From Chryseobacterium formosum (lineage in GTDB: Bacteria; Bacteroidota; Bacteroidia; Flavobacteriales; Weeksellaceae): 64,000 bases of DNA. The stretch is from the NCBI RefSeq assembly GCF_026460885.1, contig NZ_JAOVZW010000001.1:124001-188000 (forward strand). The letters are read 5' to 3'. Below, one piece after another: positions 16,258 through 24,948 of the stretch. Position 1 is the first letter of the stretch, and the number at the start of each line of letters is the position of its first letter. The notes beneath the pieces are model-generated. The model was not told the origin of the DNA. It saw nothing but the letters and a program-made list of their open reading frames with translations, and ran no database searches. The translations under genes were made by a program, and so were the position numbers.

Positions 16258-16324
16258 AAATCATTAATAATAATTTGACATAAAAATATTTTCATCAACC
16301 TATCTGAAATATCCTTGAATTCAT

Positions 16325-16332
16325 TACTTTTG
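16325..16332 (+). promoter_or_regulatory. -7 promoter element (TACTTTTG)
   Basis: Exact TAnnTTTG, 17 nt before the ATG at 16350. Confidence 0.55.
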
Positions 16333-16349
16333 GATTTCAAATAATAACT

Positions 16350-17879
16350 ATGAAGAAAATTTCTCTATTGATGTTTGGATTGATCCAGACATTTGCTTTT
16401 TCCCAAACTCAGGATTTGGCTTCGCTTGCTTCAGGAACTAATGTAGGAATGAATGCACTTTTCGATACTAAAGACAACCTTTATGGCTACGTTTCCATCT
16501 ATTCTTATGGTAAAACGGACAAAAAAACTCAAAAATTCGAATATGTTCTTTTAGATAAAAACCTAAACCCTGTTTCTAACAAGGAGTTTGAAGCCGGACT
16601 TTTAGTTTCCAATTATTACGGTTATGTAGATTTTAAAGGACAAATTATTCTGCAACCTTCCGATTTTAATTACTTACAGGCTTTTGCAAAAGATGCCGCT
16701 GCGCCGGTTTCTATGGTGATTGACCCTAAAACCAATACGGTAAATCCTAAAGTGTATTACGATTATCAGGAAAACGGAACGTTTGTAGAAATCACACAAC
16801 CCAAAAGTTTTAAGAGCGAAAGAAAAGAAAACCGCGCCGAGAAAAAAGATAAGGGTTACAATTACGTTTCTTCGGTAGGAGAAATTAAAGAAGGTGGTTT
16901 TATTGCTGTTGAATACAATGATTACGGAAAGTATGTCAACAAAAATAGTCTGATAAAATTTGACCAAAACAAAAAAGAAATCTGGAGATATCGCTACAAT
17001 ACCGACGGAAGCAAAAAAGTGTTTTCCGATCTCACTATTTTAGACAAAGATGAAAACCGTATTTACGGAATTTTAAGAAAGGTAGATGATGACGACAAAA
17101 CCTTTTCTCTTTTGGTTATCGACATGAAAACCGGAAAAGAATTGTCGAACAAACCAATTACAGGACTTTCGCCAGATACGATCTACAACATCGACAACCT
17201 TTACGCCAGTGGAAGAAGAATTGATAATGATAAAACTTTTGATGATAAAATTGTGCTTTTAGGACGAAATTATGTTCCGAAAAGCGATAAAGGTTTCGCA
17301 AGATTCCTACTTGATAAAAACAATTACAACGTAGATCTGAAAGCTTTAAACTACAAGCCGGATTTGTCTAATCACATCCCAAAACTAAGCGCAGACGGCG
17401 GTGTGGAAAACGGATATTTCCTGCAGACAAAAGATGCCTATTTCTTAAATGACGGAAGTGTGGGAATTCTTGCAGAAAAATTTAAACCTGAAGGACAATA
17501 CAATGCACCAAAAACTACAGATTTAGTTTACATCAATACCGATAAAGATTTTAAAGTAAAAGATGTTCAGATTTTTGAGAAAGAAAAAACAAAATGGTCA
17601 AACAACGATTATTTGTTTTCACAATATCTGAATGACGGGAAAGATGTGGTTTTCTTTTACCGTGATTACCAAAAAGATCAGGCAACCAAAGAAAAAAAAT
17701 GGAATTTGTTCATCAACACCATTGTCAACGGAAAATTCAAGCAGGAAGTTATTCCTATTTCAGAGAAAGATAATTATACCGTAACTCCTTATGTTGCGAA
17801 AGAAGGCTATATTTTGCTTCGTGAATTTAATGAAAAAGAGAAGTTTAATAAAGTTCGTTTGGAACGATTGAATTATTAA
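16350..17879 (+). CDS. Secreted or periplasmic protein of unknown function, beta-rich
   Basis: 509 aa with a signal peptide (MKKISLLMFGLIQTFAFSQ). The mature protein has repeated short strand-like blocks (LYGYVSIYSYG, FEYVLLDKNLNPV, IWRYRYNTDG, IYGILRKVDDDDK), with many Asp/Gly turns, which suggests a beta-propeller or similar fold. I cannot name the family with confidence. There is no T9SS sorting tail, so it probably stays in the periplasm or outer membrane. It stands alone with its own promoter and a shared terminator. Confidence 0.7.
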   Translation: MKKISLLMFGLIQTFAFSQTQDLASLASGTNVGMNALFDTKDNLYGYVSIYSYGKTDKKTQKFEYVLLDKNLNPVSNKEFEAGLLVSNYYGYVDFKGQIILQPSDFNYLQAFAKDAAAPVSMVIDPKTNTVNPKVYYDYQENGTFVEITQPKSFKSERKENRAEKKDKGYNYVSSVGEIKEGGFIAVEYNDYGKYVNKNSLIKFDQNKKEIWRYRYNTDGSKKVFSDLTILDKDENRIYGILRKVDDDDKTFSLLVIDMKTGKELSNKPITGLSPDTIYNIDNLYASGRRIDNDKTFDDKIVLLGRNYVPKSDKGFARFLLDKNNYNVDLKALNYKPDLSNHIPKLSADGGVENGYFLQTKDAYFLNDGSVGILAEKFKPEGQYNAPKTTDLVYINTDKDFKVKDVQIFEKEKTKWSNNDYLFSQYLNDGKDVVFFYRDYQKDQATKEKKWNLFINTIVNGKFKQEVIPISEKDNYTVTPYVAKEGYILLREFNEKEKFNKVRLERLNY

Positions 17880-17904
17880 TAACAACAAGAATTTCGATCA
17901 TAAA

Positions 17905-17939
17905 AAAACCTAACAGATTTGGAAGTTTGTTAGGTTTTT
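17905..17939. terminator. Bidirectional terminator between the convergent secreted-protein and M48 genes
   Basis: AACCTAACA (17907-17915) and TGTTAGGTT (17928-17936), A-run before and T-run after. Confidence 0.85.
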
Positions 17940-17964
17940 ATTTTTTTAGAAATTAAAACAAATT

Positions 17965-19260
17965 CTACGATTCTTTTTCATAATAATCCGCAATATTTTT
18001 TATTTCGTCTAAGCTTAAATTCCACATAAAATTCAAGAATTGCTGATAACTTTCACTTTGGTTTTTTGGATCAACCCGATCTAAATATCTGTTTAAATTA
18101 TAGTTTTTCCTCGCCTCATAAATTTTAGAAAAACATTTTCCCAGCCAGCTTTTATAATATTTTTCTTCTTCGCCATCCTGCAAAAACTGCAGACTTGCAT
18201 AAATTCCAACTCCATAATCTTCAGAGTAATAAAAATTCGGCAACGTTTCCATTCTTGCAATTTTCTCAAGAACAGCGTAAGATTCGGAGGCTTTTTCGTC
18301 TTTCACTTCATTTTTAAGTTCAGGAAAAAGCTTTTTAAGATGATTTATTCTCAATGTAACTTCAGGATGAGATTTCAGTGAATCTTTATTCAGTTTATCA
18401 TTAAAATGATTGTAATTATACAGAGAAAAATCTTCCTGTTTCAGCCATTTATCGTTAAATTCCTGTTTGGGAAGATTGAAAAATTTCTTGTACGTTTCCA
18501 CTTTTAAAGTTCTCGGTGAAATCGTGTCGAAATCTTCAAGCCTTTTCAGCGTATTGATGAATTCTTCTTTCTTAAAATCACTGTTTTTAAAAACGGCATA
18601 ACCCAAAGAATCTGCCTGCATTTCTTGTTTTCGATTTTCTGTACCTTTTTTGTAAACCCTGTTTTTGAGAACATCAAAAGCTCTTTGATTCCGGTTTTCT
18701 TTGGTTGATTTAATATTCTGAACCACCAATTTATCGAGCTGATCTTGGTTGATTAATTTTAAAAAAGTTTTCAAAGTATGTTCTGTAATTTTATGTCCCA
18801 ATTCGTGGGAAATCACAGCAGCCAACTGATCGTCGTTATTCAACCAATTAAAAAGTCCCATATTAATCACAAAAGTTCCGTCTGCAAAACAATAAGCATT
18901 CGGTGTATTGTCTTTCGCAATCAGAATCTTTAAATTTTGTGGAATCTGAGGATTATTTTTTCTTAATCTTTCCAAAAGATTTTTCACTTTAGCATCAAAA
19001 ACAGAATTAAAAACAAAGCCTTTATTTTTGACCTGTTTTTCAAAATCTTTTCCAACTTCTTTGTAGATTTTAGACAATTCGTTTCCCGTTTTCCCGGAAT
19101 ATTTTGCTTTGAGATCTTTAATTAAAAGTTCATTATTTAAAGAGTAATTTTTAATAAAATCTTTCCTTTGAGCATAATCTGCCGTATCGATTGTTTTATA
19201 GGTTTGTCCAAAACAAATCACTGAAAAAGAGAACAGTAAAAAAAAGAAGTATTTTTTCAT
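17965..19260 (-). CDS. M48-family zinc metalloprotease, exported
   Basis: About 431 aa from the ATG at 19260, chosen because it begins a normal signal peptide (MKKYFFFLLFSFSVICFG) and follows a -7 box at 19279-19286; nearby upstream ATGs cannot be excluded. The active site is HELGHKITEH (HExxH), with a third ligand in EMQADSLGYAVF. The segment before it (NAYCFADGTFVINMGLFNWL) is typical of periplasmic M48 proteases such as BepA/YfgC, which help quality control of outer-membrane proteins. The C-terminal about 200 residues lack TPR repeats I can define. Monocistronic. Confidence 0.88.
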   Translation of the reverse strand: MKKYFFFLLFSFSVICFGQTYKTIDTADYAQRKDFIKNYSLNNELLIKDLKAKYSGKTGNELSKIYKEVGKDFEKQVKNKGFVFNSVFDAKVKNLLERLRKNNPQIPQNLKILIAKDNTPNAYCFADGTFVINMGLFNWLNNDDQLAAVISHELGHKITEHTLKTFLKLINQDQLDKLVVQNIKSTKENRNQRAFDVLKNRVYKKGTENRKQEMQADSLGYAVFKNSDFKKEEFINTLKRLEDFDTISPRTLKVETYKKFFNLPKQEFNDKWLKQEDFSLYNYNHFNDKLNKDSLKSHPEVTLRINHLKKLFPELKNEVKDEKASESYAVLEKIARMETLPNFYYSEDYGVGIYASLQFLQDGEEEKYYKSWLGKCFSKIYEARKNYNLNRYLDRVDPKNQSESYQQFLNFMWNLSLDEIKNIADYYEKES

Positions 19261-19278
19261 CATAATCATCAATAATCA

Positions 19279-19286
19279 CAAAAATA
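19279..19286 (-). promoter_or_regulatory. -7 promoter element (TATTTTTG on the minus strand) for the M48 gene
   Basis: Exact TAnnTTTG on the minus strand, 18 nt upstream of the ATG at 19260. Confidence 0.5.
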
Positions 19287-19330
19287 ATTCATTTGGGAAT
19301 ACATTTATTACTTTATTTTAATAATTATTT

Positions 19331-19338
19331 TAAATTTG
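19331..19338 (+). promoter_or_regulatory. -7 promoter element (TAAATTTG) for the serine hydrolase gene
   Basis: Exact TAnnTTTG, 18 nt before the ATG at 19357. Confidence 0.55.
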
Positions 19339-19356
19339 TTTAAGACCAGATTGCTT

Positions 19357-20490
19357 ATGATTATTTTTATTTACATATTCACATTTTTAGTTGCTGTAGC
19401 GGTAATTTTTTATTTCTTGGGATACGATTATCTATTCAACGGTATTTCAAAAACCTATTTACGTGGAAAAATGAGCGCCAATATTGATGACGGAAAATTC
19501 TTTCGCAGCAATATTATTCACACCTCGAAACCGGTTCTTTGGGACGAACATCCTGACTACAACAAAAAAGATTTGCCTAAAAACATCGTTGATGATTTAG
19601 TTCATTCTAATACAGCATCATTTCTTGTTATAAAAGACGGAAAATTATTACACGAACAATATTGGAATGGTTATAATAAACTTTCGAAGACTAATTCTTT
19701 CTCAATGGCAAAAGCTGTGACCGTAATGCTTTTAGGAAAAGCTTTAGAAGAAGGAAAAATTAAAAATATCGATGATAATTTCTCTGAATTGTATGAGGAA
19801 TTTAAAAACAAACCTTTCGGAAGAGATTTAAATTTAAAAAATCTGGCTCAAATGGAATCGGGTCTGGATTGGGATGAAAATTATAAAAATCCTTTTCTTC
19901 CAAACGCAAAAGCATATTACGGAAGAAGTCTGGTGAAAGCTACTTTCTCGAGAAGGTTTAAAGAAAAACCAGGCGAAAGATTTGAATATCAAAGCGGATC
20001 AACTCAGCTTTTGGGATTTGCGGTTAAAAAAGCAATCAACCAATCTTTATCGAGTTATTTATCTGAAAAATTCTGGATTCCGATGGGAATGGAACAAAAC
20101 GCAGAATGGAGCGTCGACGAAAGCAGAATGGAAAAAACCTACTGCTGCATTCATTCCAATTCAAGAGATTTTGCAAAACTTGGACAGTTGTTTTTAGACG
20201 ATGGAAAAGTGAATGGCGAACAAGTTTTAAATTCCGAATTTATCGAACAAATGAGAACTCCAACCGAAAAATCTGAAGAAATTTACGGAATGGGACTTTG
20301 GATTAATCATGACAACCCCATCAAACATTATTATTTCTTAGGTTTACAGGGACAGTATATTATTATGATTCCTGAATACAAAATGGTCATCGTAAGAACC
20401 GGAAGTTATAATGATTTACCGAAAACAGACAGAGGAAGACCAGATCAGGTGAAATTTCTGGTTAACGAAACTGCGAAGTTGTTTGCTTAA
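19357..20490 (+). CDS. Beta-lactamase-related serine hydrolase, membrane anchored
   Basis: 377 aa from the ATG at 19357; the TTG at 19336 lies inside the promoter box and is rejected. A single N-terminal membrane segment (MIIFIYIFTFLVAVAVIFYFLGY) would place the enzyme in the periplasm. The serine beta-lactamase/DD-peptidase fold is shown by the SxxK motif in FSMAKAVTV and YxS in FEYQSGSTQLLGF; the third motif may be the HYYFLGLQGQ region. The closest relations are esterase-like members such as NylB-type hydrolases rather than true AmpC enzymes. Substrate unknown. Divergent from the M48 gene. Confidence 0.87.
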   Translation: MIIFIYIFTFLVAVAVIFYFLGYDYLFNGISKTYLRGKMSANIDDGKFFRSNIIHTSKPVLWDEHPDYNKKDLPKNIVDDLVHSNTASFLVIKDGKLLHEQYWNGYNKLSKTNSFSMAKAVTVMLLGKALEEGKIKNIDDNFSELYEEFKNKPFGRDLNLKNLAQMESGLDWDENYKNPFLPNAKAYYGRSLVKATFSRRFKEKPGERFEYQSGSTQLLGFAVKKAINQSLSSYLSEKFWIPMGMEQNAEWSVDESRMEKTYCCIHSNSRDFAKLGQLFLDDGKVNGEQVLNSEFIEQMRTPTEKSEEIYGMGLWINHDNPIKHYYFLGLQGQYIIMIPEYKMVIVRTGSYNDLPKTDRGRPDQVKFLVNETAKLFA

Positions 20491-20516
20491 AGGTTAAGGC
20501 TAAGATTGAGGTTGAA
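20491..20516 (+). repeat. Copy of the dispersed GGTTGAG..TAAG repeat
   Basis: AGGTTAAGGCTAAGATTGAG then GTTGAA, starting directly after the serine hydrolase stop codon; compare 4661 and 40320. Confidence 0.5.
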
Positions 20517-20524
20517 AATACTTT

Positions 20525-20653
20525 TGAACCATTAAGGTTTTTAAAATTTTAAGTTTGATTAAGGAAATATCTAAAGATATTAATTAAGCATATCGCTAAA
20601 TTCAGATTTATCTGAACCTTAAAAAAAGCTAAAAGATCTTAATGTTTCAAATT
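20525..20653. repeat. AT-rich intergenic block of nested palindromes
   Basis: Contains ATATCTAAAGATAT (20567-20580) and TTCAGATTTATCTGAA (20601-20616), bracketed by ACCATTAAGG and CTTAATGTTTC. An ACCATTAAGATTTAA stretch also occurs after osmC near 6189. Probably a repeat element; no gene inside. Confidence 0.4.
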
Positions 20654-20671
20654 CTTTTTTAAATAGATATT

Positions 20672-21286
20672 ATGGAAAAATACAATCCTTTGGTGGATGA
20701 ATACATTGAGAAATCTCCGGATTTTTATAAACCTATTTTAAATCAGATTCGGGAAATCGTTCATGAATGTTATTCCGACATGGAGGAAGCCATTAAATGG
20801 AAATTTCCGACGTTTATGTACAAAGGAAAAATTCTTTGCTCAATGGTTTCATTTAAGGCATATTGCAGCGTGGGATTTTGGTTACACGACTCCATGAAAA
20901 CCCTCAAAAATCTTGAAACTGATGTTGAAAAAACCAATATGTTCAGTTTAGGAAAGATTACCAAAATGGAAGATTTACCTTCAAAACCTCAGCTTAAAAA
21001 AATGATTCTCGAGGCTATGGAACTGACCGATATGGGAGTTACCTTGAAAAAAGCTGCGCCTTCTAAAACCGAAATCGAAATTCCTGAATATTTTCAAAAT
21101 GTTTTAAATCAAAATAAAAAAGCGTTAGACATTTTTCAAAAATCTTCTCCTTCATTTAGAAAAGAGTATGTCAATTGGATTGTTGATGCAAAAACTGACG
21201 CAACAAAAAATAAAAGAATTGAGCAGGCTATAGAATGGATTTCTGAAAGCAAAGGAAGAAACTGGAAATACGAGAAAAAGAAATAA
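20672..21286 (+). CDS. DUF1801 / YdeI-OmpD-associated family protein
   Basis: 204 aa. The first half (about 10-115) is a DUF1801 fold with the EAIKWKFPTFMYKGKILCSM core. The C-terminal segment from about 140 (ALDIFQKSSPSFRKEYVNWIVDAKTDATKNKRIEQAIEWI) is the YdeI/OmpD-associated tail. Function in the family is not established; no signal peptide, so cytoplasmic. It stands between a repeat-rich intergenic block and umuC (convergent). Confidence 0.85.
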   Translation: MEKYNPLVDEYIEKSPDFYKPILNQIREIVHECYSDMEEAIKWKFPTFMYKGKILCSMVSFKAYCSVGFWLHDSMKTLKNLETDVEKTNMFSLGKITKMEDLPSKPQLKKMILEAMELTDMGVTLKKAAPSKTEIEIPEYFQNVLNQNKKALDIFQKSSPSFRKEYVNWIVDAKTDATKNKRIEQAIEWISESKGRNWKYEKKK

Positions 21287-21360
21287 TTTTACGGGAAATT
21301 GGATACGAAAGCTGGATGTTTAAAAGTTTGAAAGTATTTTTTTAACTCTAAACTAAATTC

Positions 21361-22638
21361 TTAGTGGAATCTGAAATTTGCTTCAGTAAGTGTATTATTT
21401 TTTAGAAAAGCTTCGTATTCTGGAGATAGTTGCGCTCTTCCCCAAGTATTTTGTCCGCTCATGCTTCCGAGACGCACTTTATCTTTTCCGTATTTTTTAT
21501 TCATTGCATCCATCGCTCTCATCACCGGCAAATGTTGATTTTGAGTATCTTCTTCAAACAGATTAATCAATCTTTGATCTTCAGGAACAAAATCATTGAC
21601 GATAACTCCGGCTTTTTTGTAATGAAAACCCTCTTCAAAAATTTCTTCGAATAGTTCATGCACTACTCTTCCGAGAATAATTGAAGAATTGGTTGGATTT
21701 GGCAAAATTCGAGTTTTTGCATTTCTATATTCCGGTAAATCTTTTCTAAAACGGTTGGTCTGAACAAAAACCGTCACCATTTTACAGCAGGTATTTTGTT
21801 TCCTTAATCTTTCAGAGCAGTACATTCCAAAAGTTTCCACACGTTCACGAACCTCCTCTCTTTTCGTCAACATTTGCATGAAACTTCTCGTTACCGCAAT
21901 AGATTTTTTTGGCGAAGGCGTATCTAATTCCAACTGACGGATTCCTTTTAATTCATTAATCATTCTTACACCATGAATTCCCATAACTTTGCGAACCCAC
22001 ATTTCAGGTTTTTGAAGTAAATCCCAGGCTTTGTAAACACCGTTGTCATGCATTTTGATGGCAAGTCGTCTTCCGATTCCCCAAACATCGCCGATATTGA
22101 GCCATTTTAAGGCTTTTTCAATTTTTTCCGGAGTGTCTAAAGCAAAAACACCATTAAATCTTTCGGGATCTTTTTTTACAATTCTATTGGCGATCTTACA
22201 TAGTGTTTTCGTTGGCGCAATTCCTATACTTACAGGAATCTTGGCTTCAGATTTAACTTCTTCTTTGAGTTTTATACAATAATTAAAAATATCAACATAT
22301 TTAAAACTCGTAAGATCCAGAAAAAGCTCATCGATGCTGTAAACTTCATAGTCTTTTTCTCCTACATAAGATTTCGAAATATGGATAACCTGCTGGCTTT
22401 TGAAATTATACAATTCAAATTTTGCAGAAAAACTTTTTACATTATGCTTTTTAAATAATTCTTTATACTTAAAAGCAGGAGCTGCCATTGGAATTCCTAA
22501 ATCTTTCGCTTCTTTACTTCGGGACACAACACATCCATCGTTGTTGGAAAGTACAACAACAGGCTTGTTTTCAAGTCCCGGATCGAGCGTTCTCTCACAC
22601 GAAACAAAGAAATTATTGCAATCTACTAAAGCGTACAT
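21361..22638 (-). CDS. umuC: Y-family DNA polymerase UmuC
   Basis: About 425 aa starting at MYALVDCNNFFVSCER (22638); ten upstream codons overlap the promoter region and are rejected. This is the catalytic subunit of error-prone polymerase V for translesion synthesis. Seen: Asp in VDCNNFF, SNNDGCVVSRS, and the catalytic pair in YSIDELFLDL, then helix-hairpin-helix thumb (DVWGIGRRLA) and little-finger region, with a UmuC-type C-terminal tail. No umuD lies beside it in this window. A -7 box (TAGATTTG, minus strand 22666-22673) precedes it. Expression is usually SOS-controlled; I see no LexA box I can defend. Confidence 0.92.
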   Translation of the reverse strand: MYALVDCNNFFVSCERTLDPGLENKPVVVLSNNDGCVVSRSKEAKDLGIPMAAPAFKYKELFKKHNVKSFSAKFELYNFKSQQVIHISKSYVGEKDYEVYSIDELFLDLTSFKYVDIFNYCIKLKEEVKSEAKIPVSIGIAPTKTLCKIANRIVKKDPERFNGVFALDTPEKIEKALKWLNIGDVWGIGRRLAIKMHDNGVYKAWDLLQKPEMWVRKVMGIHGVRMINELKGIRQLELDTPSPKKSIAVTRSFMQMLTKREEVRERVETFGMYCSERLRKQNTCCKMVTVFVQTNRFRKDLPEYRNAKTRILPNPTNSSIILGRVVHELFEEIFEEGFHYKKAGVIVNDFVPEDQRLINLFEEDTQNQHLPVMRAMDAMNKKYGKDKVRLGSMSGQNTWGRAQLSPEYEAFLKNNTLTEANFRFH

Positions 22639-22665
22639 GATGTTAAAAATGGCTGTTTGAAAGTA

Positions 22666-22673
22666 CAAATCTA
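22666..22673 (-). promoter_or_regulatory. -7 promoter element (TAGATTTG on the minus strand) for umuC
   Basis: Exact TAnnTTTG on the minus strand, 27 nt upstream of the ATG at 22638. Confidence 0.5.
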
Positions 22674-22760
22674 TAACTTTTAAAATAGAAATTATATTAA
22701 ATTAAAATTTTAACATCGAATTCATTTCAATGATAATCAATAACTTAAATCAATTAAAAT

Positions 22761-22777
22761 ACGTCAAGTTTTGTCGC
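22761..22777. promoter_or_regulatory. Island operator site 1 (ACGTCAAGTTTTGTCGC)
   Basis: Exact copy of the 17-bp island motif. A TCTTTG at 22795-22800 lies downstream but is a poor -7 box, so this may be an auxiliary site for the M15 gene. Confidence 0.7.
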
Positions 22778-22847
22778 AATAATGTATTAATCAGTCTTTG
22801 CAGTAAGTTTTATTTTTTATTTAAAATGATGTTTTTCTATTCTCAAC

Positions 22848-22882
22848 ACGTCACGTTTTGGCGTATCGCAGACCTACATTTG
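22848..22882 (+). promoter_or_regulatory. Island operator-promoter 2 (before the M15 peptidase gene)
   Basis: Motif variant ACGTCACGTTTTGGCGT (22848-22864) and -7 box TACATTTG (22875-22882). First motif base to last -7 base is 35 nt. Confidence 0.7.
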
Positions 22883-22903
22883 CTTTACAAAGAAATTACA
22901 ATT

Positions 22904-23404
22904 ATGGATAAAGTAACCTTACAAAGAATTGAAAAACTACACCCTCTCGTGAGAGAAGAAGTGAAACAGATTATAAAAGAATGTGACAAAGCATTAACCG
23001 GAAAAGCTAAAATTAGAATTACTCAAGGATTGCGAAGTTTTGAGGAACAGGAAAAATTGTACGCTATAGGAAGAATTACTTCAGGTAAAAAAGTGACAAA
23101 TGCAAAAGCCGGACAAAGCATTCACAATTATGGTTTAGCGGTCGATATGTGTTTAATCATCAACGGAAAAGTGGCAAGTTGGGACACAGCAAAAGATTGG
23201 GATAATGATAAAGTTGCCGATTGGTACGAATGTGTAAAAATTTTCGCTAAACATGGTTGGGATTGGGGCGGAAACTGGAAATTATTTAAAGACCTTCCCC
23301 ACTTTGAAAAGAAGAATTTTCCAAGTAAGAAAGGTTTAGTAAAAACAACTTGGAGAGTACTTTCTAAGTTGAAAATGGATAAGGATGGATATGTAGTTTT
23401 TTAA
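22904..23404 (+). CDS. M15-family L-alanyl-D-glutamate peptidase (phage endolysin type)
   Basis: 166 aa from the ATG at 22904; upstream codons run through the promoter and are rejected. The M15 zinc site is complete: SIHNYGLAVD gives H74 and D81, and LPHFE gives H133. The TQGLRSFEEQEKLYAIGR block is typical of phage endolysins that cut between L-Ala and D-Glu of the peptidoglycan stem. There is no signal peptide and no holin nearby, so access to the wall would need lysis, membrane damage or another carrier. It is the first gene of the WYL-linked island and has two motif sites in front. Confidence 0.9.
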   Translation: MDKVTLQRIEKLHPLVREEVKQIIKECDKALTGKAKIRITQGLRSFEEQEKLYAIGRITSGKKVTNAKAGQSIHNYGLAVDMCLIINGKVASWDTAKDWDNDKVADWYECVKIFAKHGWDWGGNWKLFKDLPHFEKKNFPSKKGLVKTTWRVLSKLKMDKDGYVVF

Positions 23405-23430
23405 AAATAATTTAACACAATTAATAAAAC

Positions 23431-23465
23431 ACGTCAAGTTCTGTCGCCTCTCATTTCTATCTTTA
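23431..23465 (+). promoter_or_regulatory. Island operator-promoter 3 (before the patatin gene)
   Basis: Motif ACGTCAAGTTCTGTCGC (23431-23447) and -7 box TATCTTTA (23458-23465); 35-nt geometry. Confidence 0.75.
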
Positions 23466-23489
23466 CTATAACAAAATAACAGTAGAAAA

Positions 23490-24527
23490 ATGAAAAAAAT
23501 CACCCTACTTTCCTTAGACGGAGGCGGAATAAGAGGTATTATTACCTGTATTATTTTACGCTACATAGAAGAGCAGCTGCAGATTCACGATAAGCCGAGC
23601 GCAAAGCTTGGAGATTATTTTGATCTGGTTGCAGGAAGCAGCACGGGAGCATTGATTGCAGCGATTATTTTGTGTCCCGATGAACATAGAAAAGCAAAAT
23701 ATTCTATTCAAAAAGGTTTGGAATTGTATTCTGAAAGAGGTGGCGACATATTCCAAGTTTCTTTTTGGGAAAAATTAGTGAATCCTTTCGGATTGCTGAA
23801 TGAAAAAATCTCTCAGGAAGCTTTAGAAAAAAACCTCAATGATTTTTTTGGAAATTTAGAACTAAAAGAATTGATAAAACCATGTTTAATAACAAGTTAT
23901 GATATAGAAAACCGAAGAGCAAAATTATTTAATTCATGGAAAGCCAATTTGAGCACAGATAATTTTTATGTAAAAGACGTTTGCAGAGCGACTTCAGCAG
24001 CTCCAACTTATTTTACTCCGGTTCAGATTAAATCGATGTATGGACAAATTTTCAGCTTAATTGATGGTGGAATGTTTGCCAATAATCCGGCGCTTTGCGC
24101 TTATGCGGAAGCCAGAAAAATTCCTTTTGCGGAAGTTTTGAAAAATCATCAAAAAGCCAATCATCCAACTGTAAACGATATGATTATTGTTTCCATCGGA
24201 ACCGGAATTGAATCTAAAAGTTATTCATTCAAAAAAATGGAAAAAGCCGGAAAAATAGGTTGGGTAACGCCGATTATCGACATTCTGATGTCTGCTAATG
24301 CAGAAACAGTGGATTATCAACTTTGTCAGATGTTTCAGACTTTGGGTCAGAGAAATCAAAAAAATTACTACCGAATCAATCCGTCTTTGAAAAACGCTTC
24401 TCCAGCAATGGATAATGTGAGAAGATCTAATATTGAAAATCTGATTCAGGCAGGATTGAGTTATATTGATGATAACAGAGAAACTTTAAATCAAATTGTA
24501 CAGAAATTAATTAGAAATAAAATATAA
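23490..24527 (+). CDS. Patatin-like phospholipase
   Basis: 345 aa, a stand-alone patatin domain. All catalytic parts are visible: oxyanion loop DGGGIRG (10-16), nucleophile elbow GSSTG with S51, and the catalytic Asp in LIDGGMFANNP (about 192). Patatins hydrolyse acyl groups of membrane lipids. It has no signal peptide or membrane segment, so it would act on the inner face unless exported by an unusual route. It resembles CBASS effector lipases in fold, but no nucleotide cyclase is adjacent; instead it shares its promoter motif with the M15 peptidase, fibre and toxin-side genes. A wall and membrane attack pair is plausible (inference). Confidence 0.92.
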   Translation: MKKITLLSLDGGGIRGIITCIILRYIEEQLQIHDKPSAKLGDYFDLVAGSSTGALIAAIILCPDEHRKAKYSIQKGLELYSERGGDIFQVSFWEKLVNPFGLLNEKISQEALEKNLNDFFGNLELKELIKPCLITSYDIENRRAKLFNSWKANLSTDNFYVKDVCRATSAAPTYFTPVQIKSMYGQIFSLIDGGMFANNPALCAYAEARKIPFAEVLKNHQKANHPTVNDMIIVSIGTGIESKSYSFKKMEKAGKIGWVTPIIDILMSANAETVDYQLCQMFQTLGQRNQKNYYRINPSLKNASPAMDNVRRSNIENLIQAGLSYIDDNRETLNQIVQKLIRNKI

Positions 24528-24601
24528 GCTTATTAACTTATAAATTATCAATATAAGCTAATTTGATTATACTTATATAAATTAAAAATTGTCTAAAAAA
24601 C

Positions 24602-24636
24602 ACGTCGAGTTTTGTCGCTTATGAGCATTAATTTTG
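24602..24636 (+). promoter_or_regulatory. Island operator-promoter 4
   Basis: Motif ACGTCGAGTTTTGTCGC (24602-24618) and -7 box TAATTTTG (24629-24636); 35-nt geometry. No ORF follows before the next module. Confidence 0.75.
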
Positions 24637-24700
24637 TAATATAAATAACAAAGCAAAAACACAAAATTTTAAAAAAAATTAAATCAATATAAATTTTATT

Positions 24701-24735
24701 ACGACAAGTTTTGTCGCTTTCTAAAACTATCTTTG
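24701..24735 (+). promoter_or_regulatory. Island operator-promoter 5 (perfect dyad)
   Basis: Motif ACGACAAGTTTTGTCGC (24701-24717), in which CGACAA-GTT-TTGTCG is a perfect inverted repeat, and -7 box TATCTTTG (24728-24735); 35-nt geometry. Confidence 0.8.
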
Positions 24736-24791
24736 AAAAGAAGAAAAACAAATAAGAAAACACAAATATTCTGAAAATTAAAAATTATTAC

Positions 24792-24825
24792 ATGTCGAAT
24801 TTTTACGTTCTCTACTCTACTTTTG
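24792..24825 (+). promoter_or_regulatory. Island operator-promoter 6 (degenerate)
   Basis: Motif relic ATGTCGAATTTTTACGT (24792-24808) and -7 box TACTTTTG (24818-24825); 34 nt. Nearest promoter to the 55-aa gene. Confidence 0.5.
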
Positions 24826-24918
24826 TAGTATAAATAAAGACACAAAAACAATCATTAAATCTTTTTAAAGCCTTTGAATTCAACATTCTTGTATGATGAA
24901 CAGCCAAAAATATGTTCA
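24820..24918 (+). repeat. Leader direct repeat, copy A
   Basis: Shares ACAAAAACAATCA, AAAGCCTTTGAATTCA and GAACAGCCAAAA with 25169-25266 in the same order. Copy A also has TGAACA..TGTTCA as an inverted repeat (24897-24918). Confidence 0.65.
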
Positions 24919-24948
24919 TTAAATACATTAACCTTTAAAACACAAAAC

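Larger units (their letters stand above)
24528..24948. other. 421-bp non-coding stretch with three tandem operator-promoter modules
   Basis: No credible gene. Three motif/-7 units stand in a row (24602, 24701, 24792), then a leader for the 55-aa gene. The last unit and leader are duplicated before the fibre gene (25140 on). Confidence 0.7.

Noticed and set aside
23490..24527. Patatin gene as a CBASS (CapV) effector
   Set aside because: No CD-NTase, ubiquitin-like or HORMA/TRIP13 genes are nearby, and its promoter motif links it to the lysin and fibre genes instead.
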